Of a stretch of 64,000 nt of DNA, positions 17,319 through 26,159 are shown piece after piece. Each line of letters begins with the position of its first letter. Within the stretch, counting starts at the first letter, position 1. The position numbers were made by a program, and so were the translations under genes. The DNA is from Affinundibacterium fentianense (GTDB lineage: Bacteria > Pseudomonadota > Gammaproteobacteria > Burkholderiales > Burkholderiaceae_D), in assembly GCF_018139545.1 (NCBI RefSeq), contig NZ_JAGSPJ010000006.1, positions 186,001 through 250,000 on the forward strand, in the 5' to 3' direction. The notes beneath the pieces are model-generated. The model did no database searches and was not told the DNA's origin. It was given only the letters and a program-made list of their open reading frames with translations.

Positions 17319-18473
17319 ATGACCACACAAGAAAACCCAACATTTAAACCAAAAAAATCCGTTGCTTTATCTGGCGTTGCTGCAGGCAATACAGCGCTGT
17401 GCAGCGTAGGTAAAACCGGTAATGACTTGCATTACCGTGGTTACGATATTTTGGACGTGGCAGACAATTGCGAATTCGAAGAAATCGCGCATTTGTTAGT
17501 GCATGGTAAATTGCCAAACGTGGCAGAACTCGCCGCTTACAAAGCAAAATTGAAAGCCTTGCGCGGTTTGCCTGCGAATTTGAAAGCAGCCTTAGAAGCT
17601 TTGCCAGCGTCTTCCCATCCTATGGACGTGATGCGTACTGGTGTCTCGGTGTTGGGTTGTACTCTGCCAGAGAAAGATGACCACAATGTGCCAGGTGCAC
17701 GTGATATCGCTGATCGCTTGATGGCGTCTTTCGGTTCTATGCTCTTGTACTGGTACCACTTCAGCCACAACGGTAAACGTATCGATGTCGAAACAGATGA
17801 TGATTCTATCGGCGGCCATTTCCTGCATCTCTTGCATGGCGAGAAACCAAAAGCCTCATGGGTACGTGCAATGCATACGTCCTTGATTCTGTACGCAGAA
17901 CATGAATTTAATGCGTCGACATTTACTAGCCGCGTCATCGCTGGTACAGGTTCCGATATTCATTCCGCCATCACGGGTGCGATCGGCGCTTTGCGTGGTC
18001 CAAAACATGGCGGTGCCAACGAAGTTGCGTTTGAAATTCAAAAACGTTATGACAATCCAGACGAAGCAGAAGCCGATATCAAACGTCGTGTGGAAAACAA
18101 AGAAGTGGTGATCGGTTTTGGTCATCCTGTTTATACCGTGTCCGACCCACGCAATAAAGTCATCAAAGAAGTGGCACGTACTTTGTCGGTGGAAGCGGGT
18201 TCGACCAAGATGTATGACATCGCCGAGCGTTTGGAGACAGTGATGTGGGACATCAAAAAAATGTTCCCGAACTTGGATTGGTTCTCTGCCGTGTCTTACC
18301 ACGTGATGGGCGTACCAACAGCCATGTTCACACCGTTGTTCGTGATCGCCCGTACTTCCGGCTGGTCGGCACATATCATCGAACAACGTATCGACAACAA
18401 GATCATTCGTCCGAGCGCGAATTATGTGGGACCAGAAGATTTGGCGTTTGTACCATTGAAAGATAGAGCTTAA
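17319..18473 (+). CDS. prpC: 2-methylcitrate synthase
   Basis: 384 residues, a citrate-synthase-fold enzyme condensing propionyl-CoA with oxaloacetate. Characteristic segments are [12 protein letters not shown] near the N-terminus, GPKHGGANE and [13 protein letters not shown] with the catalytic histidines, and the C-terminal arginine region [11 protein letters not shown]. The length and the [15 protein letters not shown] opening are those of PrpC rather than the longer GltA citrate synthase, and placement between prpB and acnD settles it. The ribosome site is CGGAG before ATG 17319. A 249-base gap with a palindromic repeat pair separates it from acnD. Confidence 0.96.
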   Translation: MTTQENPTFKPKKSVALSGVAAGNTALCSVGKTGNDLHYRGYDILDVADNCEFEEIAHLLVHGKLPNVAELAAYKAKLKALRGLPANLKAALEALPASSHPMDVMRTGVSVLGCTLPEKDDHNVPGARDIADRLMASFGSMLLYWYHFSHNGKRIDVETDDDSIGGHFLHLLHGEKPKASWVRAMHTSLILYAEHEFNASTFTSRVIAGTGSDIHSAITGAIGALRGPKHGGANEVAFEIQKRYDNPDEAEADIKRRVENKEVVIGFGHPVYTVSDPRNKVIKEVARTLSVEAGSTKMYDIAERLETVMWDIKKMFPNLDWFSAVSYHVMGVPTAMFTPLFVIARTSGWSAHIIEQRIDNKIIRPSANYVGPEDLAFVPLKDRA

Positions 18474-18558
18474 AAGCTTAGAAGTAGAGGCGCAAAGAAC
18501 GAAGAGTCCTTTATGCTGAAGTATGGCGTATTGATGGTTACGAATGTCGGGGAAGCTT

Positions 18559-18638
18559 GTCATTCCTGCGTAGGCAGGAATCCAGTGGCGTTGGTCGATT
18601 AGCGAAAGACGCTGGACTCCTGCCTACGCAGGAGTGAC
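18559..18638. repeat. REP-like inverted pair between prpC and acnD
   Basis: Two 27-base copies face each other at 18559-18585 and 18612-18638, differing at 2 positions. Each copy is itself an imperfect palindrome (TTCCTGC GTA GGCAGGAA). The whole can fold into one long hairpin or two small ones. This is the layout of a REP doublet (BIME/REPIN). No T-tract follows, so it is not a standard terminator. Confidence 0.8.
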
Positions 18639-18722
18639 ATCAAGAAAACTCAGCGTACTCTGCTCCTCTGCGGCGAGAAAAATTCTTCGACAAGCATTAA
18701 AAAATTTTGAGATGGATAAAAA

Positions 18723-21317
18723 ATGAACACACAATTCCGCAAAAACCTCCCCGGCACCACACTCGACTATTTCGATGCACGTGAAGCGGTAGAAGCGATC
18801 GAGGCGGGGGCTTATGCCAAACTGCCTTACACCTCGCGTGTCTTGGCTGAGAATTTGGTGCGTCGCTGCGATCCTGCGACTTTGACGGACTCCTTAAAGC
18901 AGTTGATCGAACGTAAGCGTGAGCTCGATTTTCCGTGGTTCCCAGCGCGCGTGGTGTGTCACGATATTTTGGGTCAAACTGCTTTGGTTGATTTGGCGGG
19001 TTTGCGTGATGCGATTGCCGATCAAGGTGGTGATCCAGCGCAAGTCAATCCTGTGGTGCCAGTGCAGCTCATCGTTGATCACTCCTTAGCGGTCGAATGT
19101 GGCGGCTTTGATCCGCAAGCGTTTGAGAAGAATCGTGCGATTGAAGATCGTCGCAACGAAGATCGCTTCCATTTCATCAATTGGACAAAATTGGCGTTCA
19201 AAAACGTTGACGTGATCCCGCCAGGCAACGGCATCATGCATCAGATTAACTTGGAGCGCATGTCGCCGGTGGTGCACAATCAAAACGGCGTAGCGTTTCC
19301 AGATACTTTGGTGGGTACAGATAGCCATACGCCACACGTCGATGCACTTGGTGTGATCGCGATTGGTGTCGGTGGTCTTGAGGCTGAAAACGTCATGCTC
19401 GGTCGTGCTTCGTGGATGCGTTTGCCGGACATCATTGGCGTTGAATTGACGGGCAAACCGCAGCCTGGTATCACCGCGACTGATATCGTCTTAGCCCTCA
19501 CAGAATTCCTGCGCAAGTCCAAAGTGGTAGGTGCGTATCTCGAATTCTACGGCAGCGGTGCAGCAGCCTTGACGCTCGGTGATCGTGCGACGATTTCGAA
19601 TATGGCACCGGAATACGGTGCGACGGCAGCGATGTTCAGTATCGATCAACAAACCATCGATTACTTGAAATTGACTGGCCGTGAAGATGCACAGGTCGCT
19701 TTGGTCGAAACCTATGCCAAGGTAGCGGGTTTGTGGTCTGATTCCTTAGTTCACGTTGAATACGAACGCGTATTGCAGTTTGATTTATCCAGCGTGGTGC
19801 GCAATATGGCGGGCCCATCAAATCCGCATGCCCGTGTTGCGACGGCGGATTTAGCAGCAAAAGGCATCGCTGCAGCATGGGACAATGTGCCAGGCCAAAT
19901 GCCAGATGGCGCCGTGATTATCGCGGCGATTACCAGCTGCACCAATACTTCCAATCCACGTAATGTGATTGCTGCGGGCTTGTTGGCACGTAATGCTAAT
20001 CGCCTCGGCTTAACGCGCAAACCTTGGGTCAAATCTTCCTTAGCGCCTGGCTCCAAAGCCGTCACTTTGTACTTGGAAGAAGCCGGCTTAATGCAAGACT
20101 TGGAAGCGCTGGGTTTTGGTGTGGTGGCGTATGCGTGTACCTCCTGTAACGGTATGTCCGGTGCCTTAGATCCAGTGATCCAACAAGAAATTATTGACCG
20201 CGATTTGTATGCGACGGCAGTCTTATCAGGCAACCGCAATTTCGATGGTCGTATTCATCCTTATGCGAAGCAAGCTTTCTTGGCTTCGCCTCCATTGGTC
20301 GTCGCTTATGCGATCGCTGGCACGATCCGTTTCGATATCGAAAAAGACGTGTTAACCGTGGTTGATGGCAAAGAAATCCGCTTGAAAGATATCTGGCCTA
20401 GTGATGAAGAAATCGACGCGATTGTGAAGTCTAGCGTCAAGCCAGATATGTTCCGCAAAGTGTACGAGCCAATGTTTGCGATCTCGACAGAGCAAGCAGC
20501 GAGTGTGCCACCACTCTACGATTGGCGCGCACCATCGACCTACATTCGCCGTCCTCCGTACTGGGAAGGTGCATTGGCAGGTGAGCGCACAATGAAAGGC
20601 ATGCGTCCTTTGGCCGTCTTGGGCGACAACATCACGACCGATCATTTGTCTCCATCGAACGCGATTATGCTCGACAGCGCGGCTGGTGAGTACTTGGCGA
20701 AAATGGGTTTGCCGGAAGAAGATTTCAACTCCTATGCAACGCATCGCGGTGATCACTTAACCGCACAACGTGCCACCTTCGCGAATCCGACCTTGAAGAA
20801 CGAAATGGTGCGTGATGCTGAAGGCAAAATTAAAGCCGGATCTTTAGCGCGCATTGAGCCAGAAGGCAAAATCACACGCATGTGGGAGGCGATCGAAACC
20901 TATATGGAACGTAAGCAGCCTCTGATAATCGTTGCCGGTGCTGACTACGGTCAAGGCTCTTCACGCGATTGGGCAGCCAAAGGTGTTCGTTTGGCGGGCG
21001 TTGAAGTCATCGTTGCCGAGGGTTTTGAGCGCATTCACCGCACCAATTTGATTGGTATGGGCGTCTTGCCGCTCGAATTCAAATCGGGCGTGAATCGTTT
21101 GACTTTGGGGATCGATGGGACAGAAACCTATGACGTGATCGGAGCGCGTACACCACGTGCAGATTTAACGCTGGTCATTCATCGTAAGAACGGTGAGCGT
21201 GTCGAAGTCGCCGTGACTTGCCGTTTGGATACTGCGGAAGAAGTGTCGATTTACGAAGCAGGCGGTGTCTTGCAGCGTTTTGCACAGGACTTTTTGGAGT
21301 CTTCGAAATCTGCGTGA
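18723..21317 (+). CDS. acnD: Fe/S-dependent 2-methylcitrate dehydratase AcnD
   Basis: An aconitase-family protein of 864 residues, which dehydrates 2-methylcitrate; with PrpF it replaces PrpD in many betaproteobacteria. Cluster-binding cysteines are seen in AAITSCTNTSNPRN and ACTSCNGMSG. Substrate-site motifs GTDSHTPHVDALG, GDNITTDHLSPS and GADYGQGSSRDWAAKG are intact. The length is that of AcnD, slightly under AcnA, and the prpF neighbour supports the assignment. ATG 18723 follows a weak GAG ribosome site. Coupled expression with prpBC is likely but must pass the repeat element upstream. Confidence 0.95.
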   Translation: MNTQFRKNLPGTTLDYFDAREAVEAIEAGAYAKLPYTSRVLAENLVRRCDPATLTDSLKQLIERKRELDFPWFPARVVCHDILGQTALVDLAGLRDAIADQGGDPAQVNPVVPVQLIVDHSLAVECGGFDPQAFEKNRAIEDRRNEDRFHFINWTKLAFKNVDVIPPGNGIMHQINLERMSPVVHNQNGVAFPDTLVGTDSHTPHVDALGVIAIGVGGLEAENVMLGRASWMRLPDIIGVELTGKPQPGITATDIVLALTEFLRKSKVVGAYLEFYGSGAAALTLGDRATISNMAPEYGATAAMFSIDQQTIDYLKLTGREDAQVALVETYAKVAGLWSDSLVHVEYERVLQFDLSSVVRNMAGPSNPHARVATADLAAKGIAAAWDNVPGQMPDGAVIIAAITSCTNTSNPRNVIAAGLLARNANRLGLTRKPWVKSSLAPGSKAVTLYLEEAGLMQDLEALGFGVVAYACTSCNGMSGALDPVIQQEIIDRDLYATAVLSGNRNFDGRIHPYAKQAFLASPPLVVAYAIAGTIRFDIEKDVLTVVDGKEIRLKDIWPSDEEIDAIVKSSVKPDMFRKVYEPMFAISTEQAASVPPLYDWRAPSTYIRRPPYWEGALAGERTMKGMRPLAVLGDNITTDHLSPSNAIMLDSAAGEYLAKMGLPEEDFNSYATHRGDHLTAQRATFANPTLKNEMVRDAEGKIKAGSLARIEPEGKITRMWEAIETYMERKQPLIIVAGADYGQGSSRDWAAKGVRLAGVEVIVAEGFERIHRTNLIGMGVLPLEFKSGVNRLTLGIDGTETYDVIGARTPRADLTLVIHRKNGERVEVAVTCRLDTAEEVSIYEAGGVLQRFAQDFLESSKSA

Positions 21318-21340
21318 GCCTCATGACGGTGTTGAAAAAA

Positions 21341-21508
21341 GCCCTTCTCCCGTGAACGGGAGAAGGGTTGGGATCAGGGGCGTTGATCAAGGATTTCGAG
21401 ATTGTTTTAAGCAACGATCGTGAACAGGTTTATCGATTTTGCTCAATCAATTTCGCTAGCTCAGCATCCCTCACCCTAACTCTCTCTCGCACGCGGGAGA
21501 GGGAACTT
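21341..21508. repeat. Inverted pair of CCCTTCTCCC-type palindromes between acnD and prpF
   Basis: The first element at 21341-21381 contains a perfect stem CCCTTCTCCCG / CGGGAGAAGGG (21343-21353 with 21358-21368, loop TGAA) followed by TTGGGATCAGGGG. The second at 21468-21508 (CCCTCACCCTAAC then CTCTCTCGC..GCGGGAGAG) is the same family in the opposite orientation. The family is a common dispersed intergenic repeat in proteobacteria. The first hairpin could slow transcription, but it has no T-tract. Confidence 0.75.
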
Positions 21509-21529
21509 AGAACCAAGAAAAGGAAAACC

Positions 21530-22714
21530 ATGTCCCACCCAGCCCAAATCAAAATCCCCGCCGTCTACATGCGTGGTGGCACTAGTAAAGGTGTATTTTT
21601 CCGCGTGCAAGATTTGCCAGCCGCAGCCCAACAAGCCGGTGCGGCACGTGATGCTTTGTTGTTGCGCGTGATCGGTAGTCCCGATCCTTATGGTAAACAA
21701 ATCGACGGCATGGGCGGCGCCACTTCGAGCACCTCGAAGACTGTGCTGTTAGCGAAGAGCTCTAAACCAGATCACGATGTTGACTATTTATTCGGTCAAG
21801 TCGCGATCGATAAAGCTTTCGTCGATTGGAGCGGCAATTGCGGCAATCTTTCCGCGGCTGTCGGCTCTTGCGCGATTAGCATGGGCTTGGTCGACAATGT
21901 GCCAAACAATGGCATCGCGGTAGTACGCATTTGGCAGGCGAATATCGGCAAAACGATCATCGCACATGTGCCGATGACGAACGGTGAAGTACAAGAAACA
22001 GGTGACTTCGAGCTCGATGGAGTCACATTTCCTGCCGCCGAAGTTCAACTCGAATTTATGGACCCAGCTGCCGAAGAAGAGGGCGCTGGCGGTTCTATGT
22101 TCCCAACCGGGAATCTAGTCGACGATCTGGAAGTGCCCGGCATTGGCACGCTCAAAGCGACCATGATCAATGCGGGCATCCCAACGATTTTTGTGAATGC
22201 GGAAGAGATGGGCTACACCGGCACCGAATTGCAAGACGCGATCAATGGTGATGCTGCCGCCTTAGCGAAGTTTGAAACAATTCGCGCTTACGGCGCAGTG
22301 CGCATGGGCTTGATTAAGCACATCGACGAAGCTGCGAAACGTCAACACACACCGAAAGTCGCCTTTGTATCCAAGCCTTTGGATTATGTGTCCTCGAGCG
22401 GAAAACAAGTGAGTGCCAGTGAAATTGACTTATGTGTACGCGCCCTGTCGATGGGTAAGTTGCACCACGCGATGATGGGAACGGCGGCGGTGGCGATCGG
22501 CACGGCGGCGGCGATACCCGGCACCTTAGTCAATTTAGCCGCTGGTGGCGGCGCACGCTCGGCAGTGCGCTTCGGTCATCCTTCAGGCACTTTGCGTGTA
22601 GGCGCTGAGGCGCAATTGGTCGATCGTGAATGGGTCGTGAAGAAGGCGAGCATGAGCCGTAGTGCTCGTGTGTTGATGGAAGGGTTCGTGCGCGTCCCAG
22701 GCGACTGTTTTTGA
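21530..22714 (+). CDS. prpF: AcnD-accessory isomerase PrpF
   Basis: 394 residues from ATG 21530, chosen for its ribosome site (AAAAGGAAAACC) and because it starts directly on the conserved IPAVYMRGGTSKGVFF; an upstream frame from 21368 runs through a repeat. PrpF belongs to the DapF-like/4-oxalomesaconate isomerase fold and isomerises 2-methyl-trans-aconitate to the cis form used by AcnD-type cycles. Typical segments are DGMGGATSSTSKTV, WSGNCGNLSAAVG, TMINAGIPTIFVNAEE and GHPSGTLRVGAE. It is followed after 13 bases by an unrelated membrane-protein gene. Confidence 0.95.
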   Translation: MSHPAQIKIPAVYMRGGTSKGVFFRVQDLPAAAQQAGAARDALLLRVIGSPDPYGKQIDGMGGATSSTSKTVLLAKSSKPDHDVDYLFGQVAIDKAFVDWSGNCGNLSAAVGSCAISMGLVDNVPNNGIAVVRIWQANIGKTIIAHVPMTNGEVQETGDFELDGVTFPAAEVQLEFMDPAAEEEGAGGSMFPTGNLVDDLEVPGIGTLKATMINAGIPTIFVNAEEMGYTGTELQDAINGDAAALAKFETIRAYGAVRMGLIKHIDEAAKRQHTPKVAFVSKPLDYVSSSGKQVSASEIDLCVRALSMGKLHHAMMGTAAVAIGTAAAIPGTLVNLAAGGGARSAVRFGHPSGTLRVGAEAQLVDREWVVKKASMSRSARVLMEGFVRVPGDCF

Positions 22715-22727
22715 TTGAGACGCTTAG

Positions 22728-23474
22728 ATGTGGTTAGAAATTGCAGGGAGTCTCAATTCCTTATTGATCATTGCGAGTTTGTGGGGCATATGGTCACAAG
22801 TGAAGAAAGTGTGGCAGCGTAAGCAAGGTGGAAAACGCGGTGGAGAACAATGCGGAGAACAAGGCGGAGAACAAGGCGGAGAACAAGGCGGCGCGACAGC
22901 GGTTTTGTCGCTGAACCAGTTCAGCGTGAGTTTTTTGGCATATTGGTCGTTCTTTGTTTATGGTTATTCGATTAAACCGTTTAATCATTTCATCGTCTGG
23001 CCACGCATGATTGCTGCGATGTTGGTGATGCTTTTGCTGTATGAGATGTGGCGTGATCGTCGGACGACTGCAACGAAGACGGTGTTGATCGGTGCAAGCG
23101 TGATGATGGTGATGGGATTGTTGGGATTGGTTTTGAGTTTGTTTTCTCAAATGGGAATTGTGGATCACGGACGAGTGATTTCACAAACACTGATCGTCAC
23201 GATCACGATCTTGCTGGCACAAGCGTATGCGCATCAGATTCGTTTGATTGTGCGTTCAGGAAGTACCGGTGCGGTATCGATACGGATGAGCCAGTTTATT
23301 TTTGTCATGGATCTGAGTTCGATTTTCTTGGGATGGATGTTGGGTTTTAAAGATGGATGGCCGTTGTTGTTGCTGGCGAGTGTGAGTGCGGTGACGAAGT
23401 TGGTGATGATGTATTTGTTTTATTGGGTGAGGGTGAGTGAGCTTGCTTTGAATCGTAGGGCTGTTTCGGTTTGA
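22728..23474 (+). CDS. Unrecognised multi-pass membrane protein, possibly PQ-loop-like
   Basis: 248 residues with about six or seven hydrophobic segments. I do not recognise the family with confidence. The segments LNQFSVSFLAYWSFFVYGYS and GSTGAVSIRMSQFIFVMDLS look like two related helix pairs with an S/G..S/T..Q pattern, as in PQ-loop/SWEET-type proteins, which is a weak inference. After the first helix a charged loop contains a GEQG repeat encoded by a 12-base tandem array (22830-22889). It starts 13 bases after prpF, so it is probably part of the prp transcript; a role in propionate or tricarboxylate transport is only suggested by position. Confidence 0.6.
   Translation: MWLEIAGSLNSLLIIASLWGIWSQVKKVWQRKQGGKRGGEQCGEQGGEQGGEQGGATAVLSLNQFSVSFLAYWSFFVYGYSIKPFNHFIVWPRMIAAMLVMLLLYEMWRDRRTTATKTVLIGASVMMVMGLLGLVLSLFSQMGIVDHGRVISQTLIVTITILLAQAYAHQIRLIVRSGSTGAVSIRMSQFIFVMDLSSIFLGWMLGFKDGWPLLLLASVSAVTKLVMMYLFYWVRVSELALNRRAVSV
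22830..22889 (+). repeat. 12-base tandem repeat inside the membrane-protein gene
   Basis: Five units of 12 bases: degenerate GGAAAACGCGGT, then GGAGAACAATGC, then three identical GGAGAACAAGGC units (22854-22889). It encodes GKRGGEQCGEQGGEQGGEQG. The unit is a multiple of three, so copy-number change would alter loop length without a frameshift. Confidence 0.9.
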
Positions 23475-23526
23475 TGTTTTGTGTTTGGGCTTTGGTTTGT
23501 TGTTTGCTGGAGTTTTGATGGCCTGT

Positions 23527-24018
23527 AGGTCGGGGGTGGCCCGACAGCCTTTACCTTTTTTGTCTCGCCAAAAAAGGTAACCCAAAAAAGGCGACCACGC
23601 TGCCACTGCCCTTCGGGTTCCCAATTGTGCAAGACAAAAAATGGGAAAGCTTCGAAACTCGCTACGCTCAAACAACGAAGCTTTCTTTATCCATTTTCTG
23701 TCTTGCACAATTGGCAGTGTCAGAAGTGGATGAAGGTCAAAAGCAACCCCAAACAATCAGTCTCAAAAGTTTTTTGTACCACCAATGACCGTTGTGATTG
23801 TAGGTTTTGATGTTCCCGCATGTAGCGCTGCCAATTGTGCTGGGCAGAAATGGGAAAAAGAGAGGCAGATGTTTGAGCGTAGCGAGTTTCTGACTCTCCC
23901 CATTTTTGCCCTGCGCAATTGGGTACCCGAAGGGCAGCGATACCTGCGTCGCCTTCTTTTTGCTTACTTTTCTTGGCGAAGCAAGAAAAGTGAGTGGCCG
24001 CCGGGCCACACCCGGCCA
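23527..24018. repeat. Large inverted pair of dispersed repeat elements between prpF side and prpE
   Basis: This fills most of a 706-base noncoding gap (23475-24180). Copy A (about 23527-23714) and copy B (about 23831-24018) are diverged and inverted. They share GGTGGCCCG, GTAAxCAAAAxAAGGCGAC and CTGCCCTTCGGGT-type blocks. A 21-base perfect inverted match joins 23654-23674 to 23870-23890. Each copy also has its own hairpin: 23621-23645 pairs with 23691-23714, and 23831-23854 pairs with 23898-23923. Short open frames here on both strands are by-products of the repeats and are not annotated. The family resembles a common intergenic repeat of beta- and gammaproteobacteria. Confidence 0.75.
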
Positions 24019-24180
24019 GAGAATGCAGTTAGACCGTAAAAGTTAGATGAGCCACATAGGAATCAAAGCACAAACTTGATGTAGTACAAAAGGCGATTAA
24101 GCAAAACAAATAACAATCAATAGCAATCAACTTCACGCCAAACAGAATTCAAACCAAACGCTATAAAAACTGGAGACACC

Positions 24181-26070
24181 ATGAACTACCAAGATTTTTA
24201 TCAAGCCTCAATTCAAGACCCAGCCAGCTTCTGGGACAAACAAGCTCAACTCATTAGTTGGCACAAACCCTACACTCAAGTGCTTGATCACAGCAAACCA
24301 CCATTTGCCAAATGGTTTGTCGGTGGCGAGACGAATCTTTGTTATAACGCGATTGATCGTTGGTTGGAGACACAGTCGGATAAGGCGGCATTGATCGCCA
24401 TTTCGACTGAAACCAATTCCGAGAAAACCTACAGCTTTGCTGAATTGCATGTCGAAGTACAGCGCATGGCAGCGATGATGTTGGAGCTCGGAGTCAAGAA
24501 GGGCGATAGAGTCTTAATCTATATGCCCATGATTGCCGAAGCGGCGTTCGCCATGTTGGCGTGTGCTCGCATCGGTGCTGTGCATTCCGTGGTGTTCGGT
24601 GGCTTTGCCTCTAAGAGTTTAGCAACGCGTATTGACGATGCTAAACCCGTGGTGGTGGTGTCTGCCGACGCCGGGATGCGCGGTGGTAAGGCGGTGCCGT
24701 ACAAGCCTTTACTGGATGAAGCGATCGCACTGGCGGAGCATAAGCCAGCGAAAGTATTGTTAGTCAATCGTGGCCTCGATGCGATGAACTCGGTCGCTGG
24801 GCGTGATGTCGACTATGCGGCATTGCGTGAACAACACATGAACGCACAAGTACCGGTCACTTGGTTAGAGTCCAATGAAATGTCCTACGTGTTGTACACC
24901 TCGGGTACCACAGGTAAACCCAAAGGCGTGCAGCGTGACGTCGGCGGTTATGCGGTGGCATTAGCCTCATCGATGAAGCATATTTTCTGCGGCAATGCGG
25001 GTGAAACTTATTTCGCGACGTCGGATATTGGCTGGGTTGTTGGTCATTCCTACATCGTGTATGGCCCTTTGATTGCAGGTATGGCGACCATCATGTACGA
25101 AGGCACACCGATTCGCCCTGACGCGGGCGTATGGTGGAGCATCGTTGAGAAATACAAAGTGACGCGCATGTTCTCGGCACCAACCGCAGTACGCGTATTG
25201 AAGAAACATCCCGTTGAGCTGATGAAGAAATACGATATTTCTTCGCTTAAGGCTTTGTATTTAGCCGGTGAACCACTAGACGAAACAACTTCGAATTGGA
25301 TCGCTACGGAATTGGGCGTGCCGATTATCGACAACTATTGGCAGACTGAAACGGGTTGGCCCATCCTGTCGGTGGCGCGCGGTGTTGAGCACAAAGATAC
25401 GCGTCTCGGCAGCCCAGGGATTGCCATGTATGGTTACAACGTTACCGTCATTAATGAAGCGACTGGCGCTGTCTGTGGACCGAATGAAAAAGGTGTGGTG
25501 GCGATCAAAGGCCCCTTACCACCCGGTTGCTTACAAACTGTGTATGGCGATGATCAACGTTTCGTGCAGACGTATTGGTCTAACTTCGCGCATGAACAAA
25601 TGTATTCAACTTTCGATTGGGGTATCCGTGATGAAGATGGTTACTACTTCATTTTGGGACGCACCGACGATGTGATCAATGTCGCGGGACATCGTTTGGG
25701 CACGCGTGAAATTGAAGAGAGCATTTCTAGTCATCCACAGATTTCTGAAGTCGCAGTGGTCGGTATTGAAGATAAATTGAAAGGGCAGGCCGCGGTTGCG
25801 TTTGCGATTATTAAAAATCCAGAGCGCGCAGCAACGCCTGAATTGGCAAAGGCATTGGAAGCCGAGGTGATGGCGGTCGTCGATAAACAACTCGGTGCGG
25901 TGGCGCGACCATCTCGTGTGTATTTCGTGGCGATGTTACCGAAGACGCGTTCAGGTAAGTTATTGCGCCGCTCGATTCAAGCGGTGTGTGAAGGAAGAGA
26001 TGCAGGTGACTTAACGACGATCGAAGATCCTATGTCCTTGCAGCAGATCAAAAATGCCTTGTCAGTATAA
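24181..26070 (+). CDS. prpE: Propionate-CoA ligase
   Basis: 629 residues, an AMP-forming acyl-CoA synthetase that makes propionyl-CoA for PrpC. Motifs: P-loop YTSGTTGKPKGVQRD, DNYWQTETGW, GRTDDVINVAGHRLGTREIEE and the acetylatable lysine in PKTRSGKLLRR. The opening YQDFYQASIQDPASFW and the GVQRDVGGYAVA segment favour PrpE over acetyl-CoA synthetase. A ribosome site TGGAGACACC precedes ATG 24181. The gene is cut off from prpF by 1.4 kb holding a membrane protein and a long repeat pair, so it may have its own promoter. A strong terminator follows. Confidence 0.94.
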   Translation: MNYQDFYQASIQDPASFWDKQAQLISWHKPYTQVLDHSKPPFAKWFVGGETNLCYNAIDRWLETQSDKAALIAISTETNSEKTYSFAELHVEVQRMAAMMLELGVKKGDRVLIYMPMIAEAAFAMLACARIGAVHSVVFGGFASKSLATRIDDAKPVVVVSADAGMRGGKAVPYKPLLDEAIALAEHKPAKVLLVNRGLDAMNSVAGRDVDYAALREQHMNAQVPVTWLESNEMSYVLYTSGTTGKPKGVQRDVGGYAVALASSMKHIFCGNAGETYFATSDIGWVVGHSYIVYGPLIAGMATIMYEGTPIRPDAGVWWSIVEKYKVTRMFSAPTAVRVLKKHPVELMKKYDISSLKALYLAGEPLDETTSNWIATELGVPIIDNYWQTETGWPILSVARGVEHKDTRLGSPGIAMYGYNVTVINEATGAVCGPNEKGVVAIKGPLPPGCLQTVYGDDQRFVQTYWSNFAHEQMYSTFDWGIRDEDGYYFILGRTDDVINVAGHRLGTREIEESISSHPQISEVAVVGIEDKLKGQAAVAFAIIKNPERAATPELAKALEAEVMAVVDKQLGAVARPSRVYFVAMLPKTRSGKLLRRSIQAVCEGRDAGDLTTIEDPMSLQQIKNALSV

Positions 26071-26118
26071 GTAATTTTGTTAAGTATTTTTCTGCTAGGA
26101 TGGGCGAAGTAACAAAAG

Positions 26119-26143
26119 GAGCCAGATCGAACTGGCTCTTTTT
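26119..26143 (+). terminator. Rho-independent terminator after prpE
   Basis: Stem GAGCCAG (26119-26125) pairs with CTGGCTC (26132-26138) around a 6-base loop, followed by TTTTT. It closes the prp locus and lies just before the converging HDOD gene. Confidence 0.88.
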
Positions 26144-26159
26144 GTTTGGAGCCATATGT

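Noticed and set aside
17856-18563. 235-residue frame antisense to prpC
   Set aside because: Fully overlaps a certain gene, with His/Cys/Arg-rich composition typical of antisense translation.
23256-24039. Several open frames in the prpF-prpE gap on both strands
   Set aside because: All are read through the inverted repeat elements; similar spurious proteins are common where this repeat family occurs.
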